From NCBI RefSeq assembly GCF_013408525.1, contig NZ_JACBZM010000001.1, forward strand, positions 1,674,001 to 1,738,000: 64,000 bases of DNA, given 5' to 3'. Shown here piece by piece: positions 61,523 to 64,000 of the stretch. The number at the start of each line of letters is the position of its first letter. The stretch's first letter is position 1. Position numbers and translations under genes: made by a program. This DNA comes from Nocardioides aromaticivorans (GTDB lineage Bacteria; Actinomycetota; Actinomycetes; Propionibacteriales; Nocardioidaceae). Under the pieces are notes generated by a model, which was not told where the DNA came from, searched no databases, and saw only the letters and a list, made by a program, of their open reading frames with translations.

Positions 61523-62269
61523 TCAGTCCTCCGGGGTGACGTAGGCAGCTGAGATGCCACCGTCCACCACGAGCTCGATGCCGTTGACGAAGCTCGAGGC
61601 GTCGCTGAGGAGGAAGAGAGCCGCCCGGGCCATCTCCTCAGCCGTCCCGAAGCGTCCGGCGGGGATGTGCACCATCCGCCGTGCGACATCGTCAGCGCTG
61701 AACAACGCCTCCAGCATCGGCGAGGCAACTGGTCCCGGGCTCAGGCTGTTGACCCGCACGCCCCGGCGCGCCAACTCGACGCCGAGCTCGCGCGACAGGG
61801 CCACCACGGCACCCTTGGAGGCGGTGTAACCGATCTGCGACACCGCAGAGCCCATCCGGGCGACCAGTGACGCGGTGTTGACGACGGAGCCGCCACCGCC
61901 CGCGACCAGGTGCGGGATGCCGTGCTTGCAGCACAGCAACACGCTGGTCACGTTCACCTGCAGCGTCCGCTCGAACACGGCCACGTCGACGTCGAGGGTC
62001 GAGCCGTCGTCAGCGAAGGCGGCCCCGGCATTGTTGAACAGTCCGTCGATGCGCCCGAACCGCGCCGCCACGCCGTCGTACAGGTCCGCGACCTCGTCCT
62101 CCCGGGTGAGGTCGCAGGTCACGAAGTGGTCGGCCTCGGTGTCGTCAGCGGCGCGGAGGTCGACCCCGGTCACCACCGCTCCCTCGGCCTTGAGTGCCGT
62201 GATCGCCGCGCGGCCGATGGCTCCAGCGGCACCGGTGACGACGACGACCTTGCCCTCGAGCGCGCTCAC
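61523..62269 (-). CDS. SDR family oxidoreductase
   Basis: A 248-aa short-chain dehydrogenase. It has VVVVTGAAGAIGRAAITALK, GLFNNAGAAF, the Ser of VVNTASLVARM and GYTASKGAVV, and ends in VNGIELVVDGGISAAYV. The GTG at 62269 overlaps the monooxygenase stop (GTGA), so it likely acts on the alcohol or ketone partner of the monooxygenase substrate. Confidence 0.9.
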   Translation of the reverse strand: MSALEGKVVVVTGAAGAIGRAAITALKAEGAVVTGVDLRAADDTEADHFVTCDLTREDEVADLYDGVAARFGRIDGLFNNAGAAFADDGSTLDVDVAVFERTLQVNVTSVLLCCKHGIPHLVAGGGGSVVNTASLVARMGSAVSQIGYTASKGAVVALSRELGVELARRGVRVNSLSPGPVASPMLEALFSADDVARRMVHIPAGRFGTAEEMARAALFLLSDASSFVNGIELVVDGGISAAYVTPED

Positions 62270-63765
62270 TCGGCGTCCGTCCCGAACCACCGGGCCAACC
62301 GCAACCCGAGCAGGTACGACGTCGGGCTGTACGGCCACTGACTGACGACCTTCCCGCTGGTGCCCTGGAAGTAGTTGGCCACCTCGCCCCACACGGTCTT
62401 GCCCAGACGCCGCTGGAGACGCCGGTTGTAGAGGTCGTGGAGCCAGGTCTTGACCGTGATCTTCGAGACCTGTCCGGACGCGAGTCGGCGCACCTGCTTG
62501 GCCGCGAACCGCGCCTGGGCCTCGTAATAGGTCACCAACGGGATGCCGCTGGTGTTGGGGCCGAAGATCATGAAGAAGTTGGGGAAGTTGGGCGTCATCA
62601 CGCCGAGGAAGGCGTCTGCGCCGCCCTCCCACTGCTCGCGCAGGACGATGCCGTCCTCGCCGGTCGTGCGGTAGGTGCTGATGAAGTTCGCCGCGTCGAA
62701 GCCGGTGGCCAGCACGATGATGTCCAGGTCGTGCTTCTCCCCGGTGGCGTCGACGACCCCGCTCGGCGTCACGTCGGCGACGGCATGCGGGACCAGCTGC
62801 ACCTTGGGCGAGCGCAGACTGCGGTAGTAGGTGTCGCTGATGACGGTGCGCCGCGCCTCGACCGAGAAGTCCGGCGTCAGCAGCCGCTCCAACTCCGGGC
62901 GGTCGCCCATCTCCTGGTGGAGGTAGTCCCGAGCCGCCGCCAGCCTCTTCTTGTTGACCCGGCCGTCCACACGGGCATGGCTGGCGTTGTACTGCCTCAG
63001 GTCGTAGTCCAGGTAGAGACGGTAGCGACGGAAGTAGTAGACCGGCTTGAGCTTGTTCCACCGGCGCTCCGCCGGGGTGAAGTCGCGGGCTCCCTTGGGC
63101 AGCAGCCAGTTCGGCTCGATCTGGAAGACCTTGACGGAGCTGCCCTGGCGCTCGGCCTCGGTGACGACCTGGACTGCCGACGAGCCGGTGCCCAGTACAC
63201 CGACGGCCTTGCCCTCGAGCGAGAGCTCGTCACGCCAGGTCGAGGTGTGGCACAAGTCGCCCTCAAAGACGGTCTCGCCCCGCATGAACGGCGGCACCAG
63301 CGGCGTGTTGAGGAAGCCGACCGCCGAGATGACCGCCTTGAAGGGCCCATGCTGGCGCCCGGCCTCGTCCCGGATGGTCCAGGTGCGCGAGGACTCGTCC
63401 CACGACACGTCGGCGACGCCAGTGCTCAGCAGGGTGCGCTCGTAGAGCCCCCACTTGCGCGCGACCCCCTGGAGGTAGGCGAGCAGCTCCCTCCAGTCCG
63501 CATGGGTACGGGTCCAGTCGTGCGGCTCGAACGAGAAGGAGTAGATGTGCGACTCGAGGTCCACCTCGGCACCCGGGTAACGGTTGACCAGCCAGGTTCC
63601 ACCGATGTCGTCCGAGCGCTCGAACAGCACGAAGTCGCGCACGCCCTCCTTGCGAAGGGCCGTCGCCGCGGCGATGCCACTGAAGCCGGTGCCGATGATC
63701 GCGACGTCGTGCGGGCCGGCCAGCGGCTCTTGGTTGGGGGTGAGTGGCTTCACGGTGACCACCAT
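62266..63765 (-). CDS. Baeyer-Villiger-type flavin monooxygenase
   Basis: A 499-aa NAD(P)H/FAD monooxygenase. The FAD motif is VAIIGTGFSGIAAATALRK, followed by GGTWLVNRYPGAEVD, typical of type I BVMOs. The fingerprint F-x-G-x3-H-T-x2-W is present as FEGDLCHTSTW. The second Rossmann motif GVLGTGSSAVQVV binds NADPH. The enzyme would insert oxygen next to a ketone or oxidise a heteroatom such as N. It is coupled to an SDR and preceded by a TAGACC-type box. Confidence 0.9.
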   Translation of the reverse strand: MVVTVKPLTPNQEPLAGPHDVAIIGTGFSGIAAATALRKEGVRDFVLFERSDDIGGTWLVNRYPGAEVDLESHIYSFSFEPHDWTRTHADWRELLAYLQGVARKWGLYERTLLSTGVADVSWDESSRTWTIRDEAGRQHGPFKAVISAVGFLNTPLVPPFMRGETVFEGDLCHTSTWRDELSLEGKAVGVLGTGSSAVQVVTEAERQGSSVKVFQIEPNWLLPKGARDFTPAERRWNKLKPVYYFRRYRLYLDYDLRQYNASHARVDGRVNKKRLAAARDYLHQEMGDRPELERLLTPDFSVEARRTVISDTYYRSLRSPKVQLVPHAVADVTPSGVVDATGEKHDLDIIVLATGFDAANFISTYRTTGEDGIVLREQWEGGADAFLGVMTPNFPNFFMIFGPNTSGIPLVTYYEAQARFAAKQVRRLASGQVSKITVKTWLHDLYNRRLQRRLGKTVWGEVANYFQGTSGKVVSQWPYSPTSYLLGLRLARWFGTDAE

Positions 63766-63822
63766 TCGGAGTAGTTGGTTGTTTGGTCTAGTCTTTCGTC
63801 CTTTTGTGTGGACGTCAAGGGC

Positions 63823-64000
63823 TCAAGCCCGCTCGACATGCCTCGCCAGCTCAAAGGGAGTGATGTTCTCGTCGAGCCACGCGCGGTAGCGCGCCAGCTC
63901 CGCACGCCGGGTCGCCGCGAAGGCTTCCGCGAACCGCCGCGGCAGGAGGCGGTCGACGAATGACGAGTCCTCGAAGGCCGCGATCGCCGCGCCCAGGCTG
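63823..64000 (-). CDS. Glutamine-synthetase family protein, C-terminal end
   Basis: The last 58 residues of a protein whose start lies beyond the window. The tail AFEDSSFVDRLLPRRFAEAF, then RRAELARYRAWLDENITPFE and LARHVERA, matches the C-terminal helix pair of GS-fold ligases. It would be the second such ligase of this region. The stop lies 57 bp before the monooxygenase start on the same strand. Confidence 0.7.
   Translation of the reverse strand, partial: SLGAAIAAFEDSSFVDRLLPRRFAEAFAATRRAELARYRAWLDENITPFELARHVERA

Overview
The window is high-GC actinobacterial chromosome with no plasmid, phage or transposase genes. Very high GC with G/C-ending codons, frequent GTG starts, many 1-4 nt start/stop overlaps, a GTP-type PEP carboxykinase and a RecC-type helicase subunit point to a Nocardioides-like member of the Nocardioidaceae. 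That genus assignment is inference from style and gene content.

Layout. 1-7.2 kb: 5' part of recC; a tight minus-strand run (patatin, sugar O-acetyltransferase, PGPGW membrane protein, SnoaL-like protein); a membrane class III adenylate cyclase coupled to a secreted PKD/Ig-like protein; then a four-unit palindromic array. 7.2-16 kb: TetR plus MMPL transporter, divergent FAD-dependent dehydrogenase, GDSL hydrolase, PucR regulator, zinc alcohol dehydrogenase. 16-25.7 kb: PEP carboxykinase, an amber-interrupted lipid- or wall-facing protein gene, an AsnC regulator divergent from a tyrosine/homogentisate operon (hpd, hmgA, an unknown gene, fahA, amino-acid dehydrogenase). 25.8-31.1 kb: a coiled-coil protein, then two paralogous HTH regulators flanking a sigma factor fused to its own zinc-finger anti-sigma and an extracytoplasmic domain. 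31.3-35.9 kb: acyl-CoA dehydrogenase, phosphotransferase and SDR operon with a divergent TetR and an exonuclease/phosphatase-family protein. 36-38.4 kb: small zinc-ribbon protein, AraC regulator and a STAS-zinc ribbon fusion. 38.5-45.3 kb: a five-gene guanidine-assimilation operon under a guanidine-I (ykkC) riboswitch. 45.4-64 kb: a tRNA-Arg-like remnant, then an amide/amine catabolic region (sugar-type ABC importer, N,N-dimethylformamidase-like enzyme, SDRs, LuxR, two glutamine-synthetase-family genes, APC permease, GntR, PuuD-like hydrolase, glutaminase, reductase, Baeyer-Villiger-type monooxygenase).

Most notable points: the guanidine operon encodes only the carboxyltransferase part of guanidine/urea carboxylase, with the biotin carboxylase and biotin-carrier domains absent; an 80-bp palindromic repeat sits in frame inside the unknown gene of the homogentisate operon, and that gene occupies the slot where a maleylacetoacetate isomerase is missing; a sigma/anti-sigma/ectodomain fusion is bracketed by two paralogous regulators; and the 45-64 kb region looks like a gamma-glutamylation-based pathway for an unknown amide or amine.
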